Source: 2-01-FULL-40-42 sp964349415 (lineage in GTDB: Bacteria; Patescibacteriota; Microgenomatia; UBA1406; GWC2-37-13). Taken from it: a stretch of 13,907 nt of DNA. Location of the stretch: contig CAYGGJ010000020.1 of the NCBI GenBank assembly GCA_964349415.1, forward strand, positions 1-13,907, given 5' to 3'. Position 1 is the stretch's first letter, and each line of letters starts with the position of its first letter. The notes beneath the pieces are model-generated. The model was not told the origin of the DNA and did not search any database. It saw only the letters and a program-made list of their open reading frames with translations. The translations under genes were made by a program, and so were the position numbers. Of the stretch, positions 6,075 through 13,630 are shown piece after piece.

Positions 6075-7127
6075 ATGGACATTGGCAAATTACTGGAATT
6101 GACTATCGAAAGGAGCGCTTCAGATCTCCACCTTGTGTCGGGGACGTTTCCTTCGGTACGTGTAGACGGAGTTCTATATCAACTAAGTACTCTCTCAATC
6201 CTTACTCCCGAGATAGCTCAGACTATGGTTTTTTCGATTTTAAACGAAGAACAGAAGGAAAATTTGCTTGCGAATAAAGAGATAGATTTGGGTTATGAAT
6301 ACGGAGGAGGTAGATTCCGTGTAAATATTTATCATACGCGGAGTGGTTGGAGTGCCTCATTTAGACTGGTTCCTTCAAAGATAAGAACAATAGAAGAGCT
6401 AGACCTTCCACCTGCTTTTCACAAGCTTACAGAGTATAACAACGGATTAGTGTTGGTAACCGGACCGACGGGAGAGGGCAAAAGTACAACGCTTGCCGCT
6501 ATAATCAATGAGATTAATTTGAAACATGCTAAGCACATCATCACAATTGAAGATCCAATTGAGTTTGTCTATGGACAGGGTAAGTCAATTATTTCCCAGC
6601 GCGAACTTCATCAGGATACTCACTCATGGAATATTGCCTTACGGTCTGTTTTGCGCGAAGATCCTGATGTAGTATTGGTCGGAGAGGTCCGCGATTACGA
6701 ATCAGCCCAACTTGTATTGACTATTGCGGAAACCGGACACTTGGTGTTTTCAACACTTCACACAACATCAGTACCGGAAACCGTCAATCGTCTTATAGAT
6801 ATGTTTCCCTCTCATCAGCAAAATCAAATTAAAACACAACTTGCAGGAGCGTTGCGATCAATTGTAGCTCAAAGGCTTCTCCCCCGCTCGGATATGAAGG
6901 GACGGGTAGCTGCTCTGGAGGTTTTATACAATACATCGGCAGTTGCTTCGATCATCCGGGACGGCAAGCCATTTTTACTGGAAAATCTTTTACAAACTTC
7001 AGAGCAAGAAGGATTTGTCTACTTTGAACGCTATCTTTCTCAACTTGTTCAGCAAGGGAAGATTACAAAAGAAGTGGCGAGCGCGTATGCGATTCGTCCC
7101 AAGGAACTTGAAAAGTACATGAAGTGA
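6075..7127 (+). CDS. pilT: Type IV pilus retraction ATPase PilT
   Basis: The 350-residue protein has the size and motifs of PilT. It shows SASDLHLVSG near residues 14-23, Walker A GPTGEGKSTT (130-139), the Asp box ITIEDPIEF (156-164), Walker B VVLVGEVRD (199-207, Glu204) and the His box TGHLVFSTLHT (220-230). It lacks the four-Cys zinc site seen in PilB, as PilT should. The cytoplasmic hexamer depolymerises the pilus and powers twitching, surface adhesion and DNA pull-in. Two details differ from the norm: Glu replaces the usual Ser inside the P-loop (GEGKS instead of GSGKS), and the C-terminal AIRNLIRE motif is degenerate (VASIIRDGK, 290-298). The gene starts 8 nt after pilB with no SD site and ends one base before pilC, so it is surely in the same transcript. 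Confidence 0.95.
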   Translation: MDIGKLLELTIERSASDLHLVSGTFPSVRVDGVLYQLSTLSILTPEIAQTMVFSILNEEQKENLLANKEIDLGYEYGGGRFRVNIYHTRSGWSASFRLVPSKIRTIEELDLPPAFHKLTEYNNGLVLVTGPTGEGKSTTLAAIINEINLKHAKHIITIEDPIEFVYGQGKSIISQRELHQDTHSWNIALRSVLREDPDVVLVGEVRDYESAQLVLTIAETGHLVFSTLHTTSVPETVNRLIDMFPSHQQNQIKTQLAGALRSIVAQRLLPRSDMKGRVAALEVLYNTSAVASIIRDGKPFLLENLLQTSEQEGFVYFERYLSQLVQQGKITKEVASAYAIRPKELEKYMK

Positions 7128-7128
7128 T

Positions 7129-8331
7129 ATGTTGTACACCTACAAAGCAATTAAGGACAATAAGGTTGTCGTAAAAAAAATAGAAGCCGAGCGTGAAGAT
7201 TTGGTAGTGAAGCATCTTAAGGAAAACGGTTATTTTCCAATTGAAGTGAAGTTGGCAAAAAGTTCCGGCAGCTCGCTTTTTGCATCCTATTTCGACAAGG
7301 TTTCTTTTAACGACATTGTTAATCTTACTCGTCAACTCGCAATCATGTTAAATGCCGGTCTTACGATTGTTGATGCATTTGAAATTCTCGAGAGACAGAT
7401 AGAAAAAGAGTCTTTGCGCAAAGTGGTTTCAGAACTTGACAAGAAGGTGAAGGCCGGAACAACCCTTTCTGCGGCTTTAAGTAGTTATCCTCAATATTTT
7501 CCCAACCTATACATCTCGCTTGTGAAGTCAGGAGAAGCGTCGGGAAAATTAAATGAAATCCTGCTTAAACTTTCCGAGACAATGGAAAAACAAAGAGAGT
7601 TTAATGGAAAACTAAAGGGCGCTTTGATTTATCCCGTGATTGTTATTATCGCGATGCTTTCGGTGATGTTTATCATGATTACATTTGTCGTACCCAAGCT
7701 CCTCAATCTTTACAAAGATTTTGATATCGAGCTTCCTGTCACCACACAGATTCTTATTGCCGTCTCATCATTCAGTAGTCAGTTTTGGCCGCTTATACTT
7801 CTCGGAGTTTTTGGAGCAGTTTTCCTAGTAAGGACTTATTTGAAGACCAAGCGCGGCAAATATGCATTCGATTCGATACTGTTGCGGCTGCCTGTAGTAA
7901 ACGGGGTAATTAAAATGGCTGCCTTGGTGGATAGCACAAGAATACTTTCTATCTTGGTTGCCTCCGGTGTATCAATCCTTGATGCCCTCAAGATTATAAT
8001 CCAAACGACAAATAATGCAGTCTATCAAGAAGCATTCGAGAATATTTACAAGTCTATTGAAAAGGGACAGTCTCTCGGAAACTCGCTTGCTCAGGAAAAG
8101 ATTTTTCCGCCCATCTTGGTGCAGATGGCAATTGTTGGTGAAAATACCGGCCATCTCGACGATACATTACTGAGGCTTTCCCGTTATTTCGAATTAGAAT
8201 CGGAGCTGGCGATCAAGGCAATGACAACGCTCATAGAGCCTTTGATACTGGTGGTTTTGGGTGTGGGGGTGGGTTTCATAGTTATCTCAGTGATTACTCC
8301 TATATACAACCTTACAAGTTCATTTAAGTAG
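7129..8331 (+). CDS. pilC: Type IV pilus inner-membrane platform protein PilC
   Basis: The 400-residue protein matches PilC/GspF in length and in its two repeated T2SSF domains. The first covers about residues 60-190 and has NLTRQLAIMLNAGLTIVDAF and LVKSGEASGKLNEIL. The second covers about 265-395 and has STRILSILVASGVSILDALK and AIVGENTGHLDDTLLRL. Hydrophobic segments at about 167-189, 217-236 and 370-392 fit the usual three transmembrane helices. PilC is the inner-membrane core that PilB turns to add pilins and PilT turns to remove them. The ATG follows the pilT stop by one base (TGA-T-ATG), so translation depends on coupling. It ends 4 nt from the converging end of recG and no hairpin terminator is visible there. 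Confidence 0.95.
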   Translation: MLYTYKAIKDNKVVVKKIEAEREDLVVKHLKENGYFPIEVKLAKSSGSSLFASYFDKVSFNDIVNLTRQLAIMLNAGLTIVDAFEILERQIEKESLRKVVSELDKKVKAGTTLSAALSSYPQYFPNLYISLVKSGEASGKLNEILLKLSETMEKQREFNGKLKGALIYPVIVIIAMLSVMFIMITFVVPKLLNLYKDFDIELPVTTQILIAVSSFSSQFWPLILLGVFGAVFLVRTYLKTKRGKYAFDSILLRLPVVNGVIKMAALVDSTRILSILVASGVSILDALKIIIQTTNNAVYQEAFENIYKSIEKGQSLGNSLAQEKIFPPILVQMAIVGENTGHLDDTLLRLSRYFELESELAIKAMTTLIEPLILVVLGVGVGFIVISVITPIYNLTSSFK

Positions 8332-8335
8332 ATCT

Positions 8336-10375
8336 CTAATCTTTTGCTATTTGGTGCACTTGAAACACATCAACCCTTTTCTTAAGTGCTTTGTAATTGT
8401 CAAGAGAGTAAGACTTCATAAATTCTTCAACCGCTTTCTTTGTTTTTTCTATCATAAGATAGTCCGAAAACGACGCGATCATAAGCGAATCATGTCCGTG
8501 TTGTTTAATTCCGTATAGGTCTCCGGGCCCGCGCCGTTGGAGATCGTATTCTGCTAATTTTTGACCTTTATTATGATTGGTAAAAAAAGAAAGCCGGTCT
8601 AAAACTCCGGGACTATTATTTTCCGTAAAAACGAAGCAGTAGGATTGTTTACTTCCTCTTCCCACCCTTCCTCTTAATTGATGAAGCTGCGCCAGACCGT
8701 AGCGCTCGGCTCCTTCGATGAGCATAATGGTTGCATTTGGTACGTCTATCCCTACCTCTACTACCGAGGTAGCGACCAGAATATCATAGTCACCTTTTTT
8801 GAAGGAAAGCATTATGGCGTCCTTCTCTTTGCTTTTTAGTTTGCCGTGAATCAGTCCGAGTCGAAGTTTCGGAAAAACATTCTTTTTTAAATGTTCATAT
8901 TCTTTTACTGCGGCCTTTGCAGATTTTGTAGTTTCAACTTCAGATTCTTCAATAAGAGGACATATGACAAAGACTTGTGATTTTTCTTCCAAGATTTTCT
9001 TCTGAATCCATTGATAGCCGTCCGCTCTTTTTGTGTTGGGGACAAGATGGGTTTTTATGGGAATCCTGCCTTTCGGCATTTCATCAAGTACGGACAGATC
9101 AAGTTCTCCATAGAGCGTGAGGGCTATTGTTCTTGGAATCGGAGTGGCGGTCATGCTTAGAAGATGAGGATTCGAGCCTTGTTCTTTCAGAATTGCTCTT
9201 TGTCTGACACCAAATCGGTGCTGTTCATCAATTACAACCAGGCCTACTTTTTTGAAACTCTTTGATTTTGCAATAAGAGCTTGAGTACCAACAATAATAT
9301 CGGCGTCAGCTTTTTCCTTCTTGCTTGAAGTTTGCAATCCAATCTCAAGTTTTGTATTTCTAAATAATTTTGAAAGAGTTTCATAGTGTTGCGTTGCAAG
9401 AATCTCAGTAGGTGCCATAAAAAGCGTCTGAAACCCGTTTAAATATGAAACATATCCTCCAATTGCCGCAACCACTGTTTTCCCGGATCCCACATCGCCT
9501 TGTAGAAATCTGTTCATTGGACTAATTTTTTCCAGATCTTTTAAAATCTCATCGGTTACTTTTTTTTGGCCTTCGGTTAAGGAAAACGGAAGGTGCTTGA
9601 TAAAATCATCTACCTTTGTTCTAAATTTCTTGACATGAAGTATGTTTCCAACTTTTTCTTTTTCCCATTTAAGTTTCACGAGCTTTGCCGATAATTGAAT
9701 AATGAAAAGTTCATCGAAAGAAAGCCTATTTTTGGCTTTTTTCAAAATATCTAAAGATTTTGGAAAGTGAATGTTTTTATAAGCGAAGGATTCCCCGGAG
9801 AGGTCATATTTTTTAAGAAATTGGTCGGGAAATATTTCCTGTACTTCCTCATTTTCTTCGTTCAACTGTCTGAGAATACGATAAATTTTATCTCGTAAAG
9901 TCCTTGAGGAAAGCCCTCTTTTTTCAGGATAAATCGGGATCAATTTTCCCGTGTGGAGAGTTTCTTGTTCGGGATCTGTTAATACCTCGTATTCTTTGGG
10001 AACAATGTTCAACTTTCCCTTAAGTTTTACTTCACCGCTTATGCTTACAAGAGACTCGGGATTCAACAGCCGAATTAAAAAAGGTTGATTGAACCAGGTT
10101 ACTGCAATCACTCCGGTTTCATCAGATACTGTGATTCTTTGGACAGTCAATCCCCTTCTGACATAGTCATTTTTTGCCGTCACAATTCTACCTCTTATCG
10201 TTACCTTTTCTCCCTCCTGAAGAGCGATGATACTTGATATTCTCGTAAAATCCTCATGTCTGGAAGGGAAATAGCTGATGAGGTCGCTGTATGTATTAAT
10301 GCCCAAGCCTTTTAGACGTTTGATTGTGATGATGCTGGTAGCGGGTAACTTTTCAACCGGTTGTTCAAGCAACAT
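8336..10375 (-). CDS. recG: ATP-dependent DNA helicase RecG
   Basis: The 679-residue protein has the complete RecG plan. The N-terminal wedge/OB domain (about 1-150) includes LKGLGINTYSDLISYFPSRHED and the OB-fold strands around VTIRGRIVTAKN. The helicase core has Walker A GDVGSGKT (293-300), APTEILATQH (321-330), DEQH box VVIDEQHRFGV (380-390), SMTATPIPRT (407-416), IHGKLKSKEKD (509-519) and motif VI QLRGRVGRG (566-574). The C-terminal TRG region (QKLAEYDLQRRGPGDLYG, about 605-622) is intact. RecG is a dsDNA translocase that remodels stalled forks and branch-migrates Holliday junctions. It is slightly shorter than E. coli RecG (693). A TATAAT ends 8 nt before the ATG, and GAGG lies 2 nt before it, so either a leaderless or a weak SD start is possible. 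The gene converges on pilC. Confidence 0.97.
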   Translation of the reverse strand: MLLEQPVEKLPATSIITIKRLKGLGINTYSDLISYFPSRHEDFTRISSIIALQEGEKVTIRGRIVTAKNDYVRRGLTVQRITVSDETGVIAVTWFNQPFLIRLLNPESLVSISGEVKLKGKLNIVPKEYEVLTDPEQETLHTGKLIPIYPEKRGLSSRTLRDKIYRILRQLNEENEEVQEIFPDQFLKKYDLSGESFAYKNIHFPKSLDILKKAKNRLSFDELFIIQLSAKLVKLKWEKEKVGNILHVKKFRTKVDDFIKHLPFSLTEGQKKVTDEILKDLEKISPMNRFLQGDVGSGKTVVAAIGGYVSYLNGFQTLFMAPTEILATQHYETLSKLFRNTKLEIGLQTSSKKEKADADIIVGTQALIAKSKSFKKVGLVVIDEQHRFGVRQRAILKEQGSNPHLLSMTATPIPRTIALTLYGELDLSVLDEMPKGRIPIKTHLVPNTKRADGYQWIQKKILEEKSQVFVICPLIEESEVETTKSAKAAVKEYEHLKKNVFPKLRLGLIHGKLKSKEKDAIMLSFKKGDYDILVATSVVEVGIDVPNATIMLIEGAERYGLAQLHQLRGRVGRGSKQSYCFVFTENNSPGVLDRLSFFTNHNKGQKLAEYDLQRRGPGDLYGIKQHGHDSLMIASFSDYLMIEKTKKAVEEFMKSYSLDNYKALKKRVDVFQVHQIAKD

Positions 10376-10383
10376 ATCCTCAC

Positions 10384-10389
10384 ATTATA
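10384..10389 (-). promoter_or_regulatory. Candidate -10 element of recG
   Basis: A perfect TATAAT lies on the minus strand in the 35-nt gap between the 36-aa ORF and recG, ending 8 nt before the recG ATG at 10375. The predicted start point is about 10377, leaving a 2-nt leader. I see no good -35 at 16-18 nt and no TG extension, so recG may also be read from the promoter of the small ORF upstream. Confidence 0.4.
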
Positions 10390-10410
10390 CTCGAGTGATT
10401 TCAAAGCACT

Positions 10411-10521
10411 TTAAAGAAGGAGAAAGGGCGCGAATGAAGAAAAAATGATAAGTATGGTTGCGATTATAATAATGACCTTGAGCACTCTTTCTTTTGTGAA
10501 TATCTTACGGAAGCCGACCAT
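10411..10521 (-). CDS. Small single-span membrane protein, 36 aa (unrecognised)
   Basis: This short frame in the recG-PBP gap starts with ATG at 10521 and ends with TAA at 10411-10413. The product has a basic N-terminus (MVGFRKIFTKERVLK), a hydrophobic stretch of about 21 residues starting VIIIIATILIIF, and stops just after. This is the design of an N-in single-pass membrane peptide. A perfect TATAAT ends 5 nt before the ATG, the same spacing as at the divergent PBP gene. Nothing larger is coded here: without it, 178 bp would be empty in a window where most gaps are under 45 bp. I do not recognise a family. It could be a recG leader peptide or an independent membrane micro-protein. A chance hydrophobic ORF in AT-rich DNA remains possible. 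Confidence 0.5.
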   Translation of the reverse strand: MVGFRKIFTKERVLKVIIIIATILIIFSSFAPFLLL

Positions 10522-10526
10522 ACTTG

Positions 10527-10532
10527 ATTATA
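10527..10532 (-). promoter_or_regulatory. Candidate -10 element of the 36-aa membrane ORF
   Basis: TATAAT on the minus strand ends 5 nt before the ATG at 10521. The box lies within the palindrome ATTATAAT, so it also reads as TATAAT on the plus strand (10529-10534). That ambiguity means it may instead help the PBP promoter. No clear -35 is seen upstream. Confidence 0.4.
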
Positions 10533-10539
10533 ATATATT

Positions 10540-10548
10540 TGCTATAAT
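10540..10548 (+). promoter_or_regulatory. Extended -10 promoter of the PBP gene, leaderless
   Basis: TGC-TATAAT (TG at 10540-10541, hexamer 10543-10548) is a perfect extended -10 element, a type that does not need a -35. The hexamer ends 5 nt before the ATG at 10554, placing the predicted +1 within about one base of the start codon. No SD site is present. Confidence 0.62.
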
Positions 10549-10553
10549 TTACT

Positions 10554-13076
10554 ATGGTCTCACGGAGGCTCCGGTTTGCACGCTTACATACCCGTCAAAA
10601 ACTTACTAATAAAACTCTTTTCACTATAGCAGGGGCAATTCTTGGTGGGCTCATCCTCATCTTTATTATTTTTGCCTGGATTGCAAAAGACCTTCCGGCA
10701 CCCGGAAAACTTTCGCAAACAAGTCAATCTTCCACTGTTTTTTATGACCGTGACGGAAAGGTTCTCTTTGAACTTTATAAAGATAGAAACCGCGTACCAG
10801 TAACACTCGCTGAAACATCGGACTATATGAAGCAGGCAACTATTGCGATTGAGGACAAGGATTTCTACAGACATCAGGGATTTTCACAAGCCGGAATTGT
10901 ACGGGCATTTATAAGTACTATTTTTGGAGGAAGTGTTCAGGGTGGATCTACCATCACACAGCAGCTTATTAAGAATGTAGTTTTGGATTCTACAAGAAGT
11001 GTAACCCGTAAGTTGAAGGAGGTAATTCTTGCCGTAGTTGTTGAGCGACGTTACACAAAGGATCAGATTCTGGAATTGTATCTAAATGAGGCTCCATACG
11101 GGGGGAGCTTTTGGGGTATTGGTTCTGCATCGCAGGGATATTTTGGAAAGTCCTCTAAGGATTTAAGTTTAGTACAAGCCGCGTTTCTTGCAGGGCTTCC
11201 TCAGAGACCGACATACTATTCCCCCTTCATTGGAGAAAAGGATGCCTGGAAGGGTCGTACCCGTGACGTACTAAGAAGAATGAGGGAAGACCGATACATT
11301 ACCAGAAAGCAGGAGTCGGATGCTTTAATCCAAATCGATAAAGTAAAGTTTTCCCAGTCAAGAGAAAGTCTCAATGCGCCCCACTATGTTTTTTACGTAA
11401 GGGATCAAATTGAAAAAGAATTTGGCTCGAAAGTTTTAGAGCAAGGACTGCGTGTAAAAACTACACTTTCTTCAGGAGCTCAAAAAGGTACCGAGAAGAT
11501 AGTACGCGAAGAAGTCGAAAAACTTAAAGGTGCGCGGGTCGGAAACGGAGCGGCTGTAGTCTTGGATTCCAAGACAGGAGAGGTTTTGGCAATGGTCGGT
11601 GCCTATGATTACAATGATGAGAAGTACGGAAACTTTAATGCCGCTCTTGGACTTAGACAGCCGGGATCTTCGATTAAGCCAATTACATATGCCGCCGCTT
11701 TTGAAAAAGGATACACTCCCTCGACAGTTCTTATGGATTTGAAAACCGTTTTCCCAAGCCAAGGTGGAAAAGACTATGTTCCTGAAAATTATGACGGAAA
11801 ATTCAGGGGGCCCATGCAGCTTCGTTTTGCGCTTGGAAATTCCATTAATGTAACTGCGGTCAAATTACTAGCTATGGTAGGAGTCAGAAACTTTCTGCAG
11901 AAAGCAGACGAGATGGGCCTGAAGACACTGGCACCTACTCAAAAAAATCTGGATAGGTTTGGACTGGGAGTAACATTAGGTGGCGGAGAGGTAACCCTAT
12001 TGGATCTGACCTCTGCATATTCGGTCTTTGCGCGGGAAGGAATTCAAAAAGACCCACAATCCATAATTGAAATTAAAGACTATAAGGGAAAAACAATATT
12101 AAAGCAAAAGAAATCCGCCGAAAGAAGAGCGTTGAGCAAAGAGGTCTCTTTTTTGATTTCTCACATTTTGTCTGATAATAACGCAAGGGCAATTGCGTTT
12201 GGATTATCCTCGTATCTGAATGTCCCCGGAAAAACCGTAGCGGTGAAAACAGGAACTACTGATGACAAGCGGGATAACTGGACTTTAGGTTATACAAATG
12301 ACGTAACCGTGGGAGTCTGGGTTGGGAATAATGATAATTCACCGATGGATTCCCGTATTGCTTCGGGTATAACCGGTGCTTCTCCTATTTGGAATAGGAT
12401 CATGAAAGATCTTCTTAAAAAAAACTACAAAGACGGAATTGCTGCAAAACCCGACGGCGTGATTGCACTTACCGTAGACTCTTTCCTAGGAGGGCTTCCG
12501 AAAGAAGGACAGCCCACAAGATCCGAGTACTTTAAAAAAGGTACGGAGCCAAAAGATGTATCTTCGGCATATAAAAAACTTAAAATATCAAAATCTACGG
12601 GAAAACTTGCCAATGATATTGAAATAAGATCGGGAAATTATGAAGAAAAAGATTTCATTGTAATTACAGAAAACGATCCCGTATCAACCGACGGAAAAAA
12701 CCGGTGGCAAGAGGCGATCGACGCGTGGAGAAACACACAGGACGATAAGTTTAAATATCCGGGTGAAACTTCAGACGCTTCCCAAGAGGATATGGTGGTA
12801 AACATTAAGGAGCCTTCAGATCACGCAAGGGTTGATTCAAACGAAGTTAAAGTCGTAGCAAGACTTACATCTAACTCGAATGTTAAAAACGTCAAGATTT
12901 ATATTGACGGGCAGGAAAAAAAGAGCATAGACGGAGACAGGGATGAAATAAGCGAAACATTCAATCTCCCAGACGGAAAATATGAAATTAAAGTGGAGGC
13001 GGTTAATGAAAAAGATAAAAAAGGTGAATCCGTCGTAAAGATTGGAGTTAAGAAAGACTGGGACAGTTCTGACTAG
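10554..13076 (+). CDS. mrcA: Class A penicillin-binding protein (PBP1A type) with C-terminal Ig-like domain
   Basis: The 840-residue bifunctional protein polymerises and cross-links peptidoglycan on the outer face of the membrane. A basic start (MVSRRLRFARLHTRQK) and a signal anchor at about 23-43 give an N-in topology. The glycosyltransferase domain (GT51, about 55-240) has AIEDKDFYRHQGF with catalytic Glu100 and GGSTITQQLIKN (130-141). The transpeptidase domain (about 330-620) has SSIK (372-375, nucleophile Ser372), the SxN motif SIN (430-432) and KTGT (565-568), so both active sites look intact. After a linker, about 747-835 forms a beta-rich module (IKEPSDHARV, then VKNVKIYIDG and LPDGKYEIKVEAV) like the Ig-like domains found on some PBPs. 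The gene faces the small membrane ORF and ends one base from the glycosylase gene on the other strand. Confidence 0.95.
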   Translation: MVSRRLRFARLHTRQKLTNKTLFTIAGAILGGLILIFIIFAWIAKDLPAPGKLSQTSQSSTVFYDRDGKVLFELYKDRNRVPVTLAETSDYMKQATIAIEDKDFYRHQGFSQAGIVRAFISTIFGGSVQGGSTITQQLIKNVVLDSTRSVTRKLKEVILAVVVERRYTKDQILELYLNEAPYGGSFWGIGSASQGYFGKSSKDLSLVQAAFLAGLPQRPTYYSPFIGEKDAWKGRTRDVLRRMREDRYITRKQESDALIQIDKVKFSQSRESLNAPHYVFYVRDQIEKEFGSKVLEQGLRVKTTLSSGAQKGTEKIVREEVEKLKGARVGNGAAVVLDSKTGEVLAMVGAYDYNDEKYGNFNAALGLRQPGSSIKPITYAAAFEKGYTPSTVLMDLKTVFPSQGGKDYVPENYDGKFRGPMQLRFALGNSINVTAVKLLAMVGVRNFLQKADEMGLKTLAPTQKNLDRFGLGVTLGGGEVTLLDLTSAYSVFAREGIQKDPQSIIEIKDYKGKTILKQKKSAERRALSKEVSFLISHILSDNNARAIAFGLSSYLNVPGKTVAVKTGTTDDKRDNWTLGYTNDVTVGVWVGNNDNSPMDSRIASGITGASPIWNRIMKDLLKKNYKDGIAAKPDGVIALTVDSFLGGLPKEGQPTRSEYFKKGTEPKDVSSAYKKLKISKSTGKLANDIEIRSGNYEEKDFIVITENDPVSTDGKNRWQEAIDAWRNTQDDKFKYPGETSDASQEDMVVNIKEPSDHARVDSNEVKVVARLTSNSNVKNVKIYIDGQEKKSIDGDRDEISETFNLPDGKYEIKVEAVNEKDKKGESVVKIGVKKDWDSSD

Positions 13077-13077
13077 A

Positions 13078-13629
13078 TCAGTCCGTTACGAGTTTTTTTA
13101 TTTTTTCAAAATCTTCGTTAAATTCTTTTTTGTATTTCGGGAAGCGTAGAACAGCTGCTGGATGCAATGTAATTAAAATTTTCCAGCCGTCTCTTCTAAT
13201 TATCTCACCATGTCTTTTTAATACTGGAATGTCTTCATTCAGTAGGGCATGGATTGCCGTCTTACCAAGAAGGACTAAAATTTTTGGATTTATTATAGAA
13301 AGTTGTTTTTTAAAGTGAATGTTGGAATGATCAATTTCTTTTTTAGTTGGCGTGCCTCTATTGGGAAGAAATTTAACAGGACTGGTAATATAAAGATCCT
13401 TTTCTTGCAAACCCACGGAATAAATAGTGGCGCGTAGAAGTTGTCCTGATCTTCCGATAAAAGGTCTTCCGCTTTCAGCCTCCTTTTTTCCGGGAGCTTC
13501 TCCCACGAACATAATTTTTGCATTAGGATTACCCTCTCCAAAAACCTGTTTTCCATATCCAACGGATTTGCATAAAGAACACGATTCTATTTCCACTTGA
13601 AGTTTTTGTAGTTTCTGAAGCTTGTCCAT
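13078..13629 (-). CDS. udg: Uracil-DNA glycosylase superfamily protein, family-4-like
   Basis: The 183-residue protein has the family 4 active-site motifs: GEAPGKKE (about 43-50) with GRPFIGRSGQLL (54-65), and the C-terminal LHPAAVLRF (155-163). It would remove uracil from DNA to start base-excision repair. The N-terminal CSLC pair (C17, C20) of the [4Fe-4S] site is present. The other two ligands appear lost: where family 4 proteins typically have 'VKCRPP' there is VKFLPN (85-90), and where the last Cys is expected in 'E..AC.P' there is KEIDHSN (97-103). A four-Cys cluster thus cannot form in the standard way. The gene begins one base after the pheT stop (TGA-G-ATG), so it is translated with pheT. 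It might be an active cluster-free variant or a divergent member such as the UdgX-related lineages. Confidence 0.85.
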   Translation of the reverse strand: MDKLQKLQKLQVEIESCSLCKSVGYGKQVFGEGNPNAKIMFVGEAPGKKEAESGRPFIGRSGQLLRATIYSVGLQEKDLYITSPVKFLPNRGTPTKKEIDHSNIHFKKQLSIINPKILVLLGKTAIHALLNEDIPVLKRHGEIIRRDGWKILITLHPAAVLRFPKYKKEFNEDFEKIKKLVTD

Positions 13630-13630
13630 C

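Noticed and set aside
8326..8345. AGATCT palindrome near the pilC-recG junction as a bidirectional terminator
   Set aside because: The symmetric core is only 6 bp with no stable stem or loop, so it cannot act as an intrinsic terminator.
10434..10448. Short plus-strand ATG frame in the recG-PBP gap
   Set aside because: It runs only four codons before TGA and has no conserved features.
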